From Anthopleura xanthogrammica (taxonomy: Eukaryota > Cnidaria > Anthozoa > Actiniaria > Actiniidae), in contig OZ025206.1 in NCBI GenBank assembly GCA_964019055.1, positions 8,995,617-9,059,616 on the forward strand: a stretch of DNA of 64,000 bases, read 5' to 3'. Both the position numbers and the translations under genes were made by a program. How positions within the stretch are numbered: the stretch's first letter is position 1; the number at the start of each line of letters is the position of its first letter. Under the pieces are notes generated by a model, which made no database searches, had not been told where the DNA came from, and saw only the letters and a program-made list of their open reading frames with translations. Positions 63,825 through 64,000 of this stretch are shown piece by piece.

Positions 63825-64000
63825 GCAATTATTCGCACTGCAAGGGTAGCCCAATTTCGAAAGATATTTAGGAAAAAATTTTTTTCGAAAAGTTTGTTTA
63901 TCGTTGCTATTGAAAAGCTGATAAGCATAAAAAGAACATCGTTCAAAACTTTCATCCAAGTCTAACAACTGGTATAAAATTCAGATTCATTGAGCTAAAG
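63825..64000. mobile_element. Partial copy of the 37090-37661 element
   Basis: AATTATAGTGCAATTATTCGC to TTCATTGAGCTAAAG matches about 37350-37530 with scattered changes and runs off the window. Confidence 0.85.

Overview
The window is animal nuclear DNA. It is AT-rich and intron-rich, with dispersed non-LTR, Ty3/gypsy, Penelope-like, Crypton-like and TIR elements of the kind common in cnidarians. I infer an anthozoan, probably a stony coral or sea anemone. No single diagnostic sequence proves this.

Left part (1-31.2 kb): a repeat-dominated accessory region. It opens with a small plus-strand ORF (13-270) with a C-terminal membrane helix. A tandem satellite follows directly (about 271-10079; about 30 units of about 329 bp, with dimeric and trimeric higher-order periods). 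The satellite stops at 10079 and one more unit reappears at 25691-25918. I read the 15.6 kb between as a nest of mobile elements that landed in the array. The outer shell appears to be a minus-strand non-LTR retrotransposon: ORF1 with SAP, coiled-coil and SGNH-esterase parts, and ORF2 with APE endonuclease and RT. Its ORF1 is split by a young Ty3/gypsy element (20929-25419, identical 157-bp LTRs, 5-bp target duplication CTAAG). Its ORF2 is split by a Crypton-like tyrosine-recombinase element flanked by palindromic repeats and a 7-bp direct repeat TATTAAT. Further right come an inverted Penelope-like relic, 5'-truncated L2/CR1-like fragments (one carrying a TIR element with a 7-bp duplication), a 199-aa orphan ORF, a good tRNA-Asp, a tRNA-Tyr-like sequence without a T arm, and a gypsy relic.

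Middle (31.2-35 kb): no gene recognised. It holds palindromic and TIR elements, including a Tigger/pogo-like element nested in the left TIR of another transposon.

Right part (35.1-63.5 kb): one large minus-strand host gene, the C-terminal part of a Trio/Kalirin-type protein. I can place 28 exons whose splice sites and codon phases agree throughout. They encode, in order, RhoGEF (DH), PH, linker, SH3, a low-complexity linker with small symmetric exons, Ig, FN3 and a serine/threonine kinase, about 1,105 codons. The 5' part lies beyond 64000 and the last exon was not found. Several introns carry TIR elements, tRNA-derived SINEs and a LINE relic; one 27-nt kinase exon lies close to such an element.

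The host gene links Rho-family GTPase activation to adhesion-type domains and a kinase. The left region is best read as a record of successive insertions rather than a functional gene cluster.
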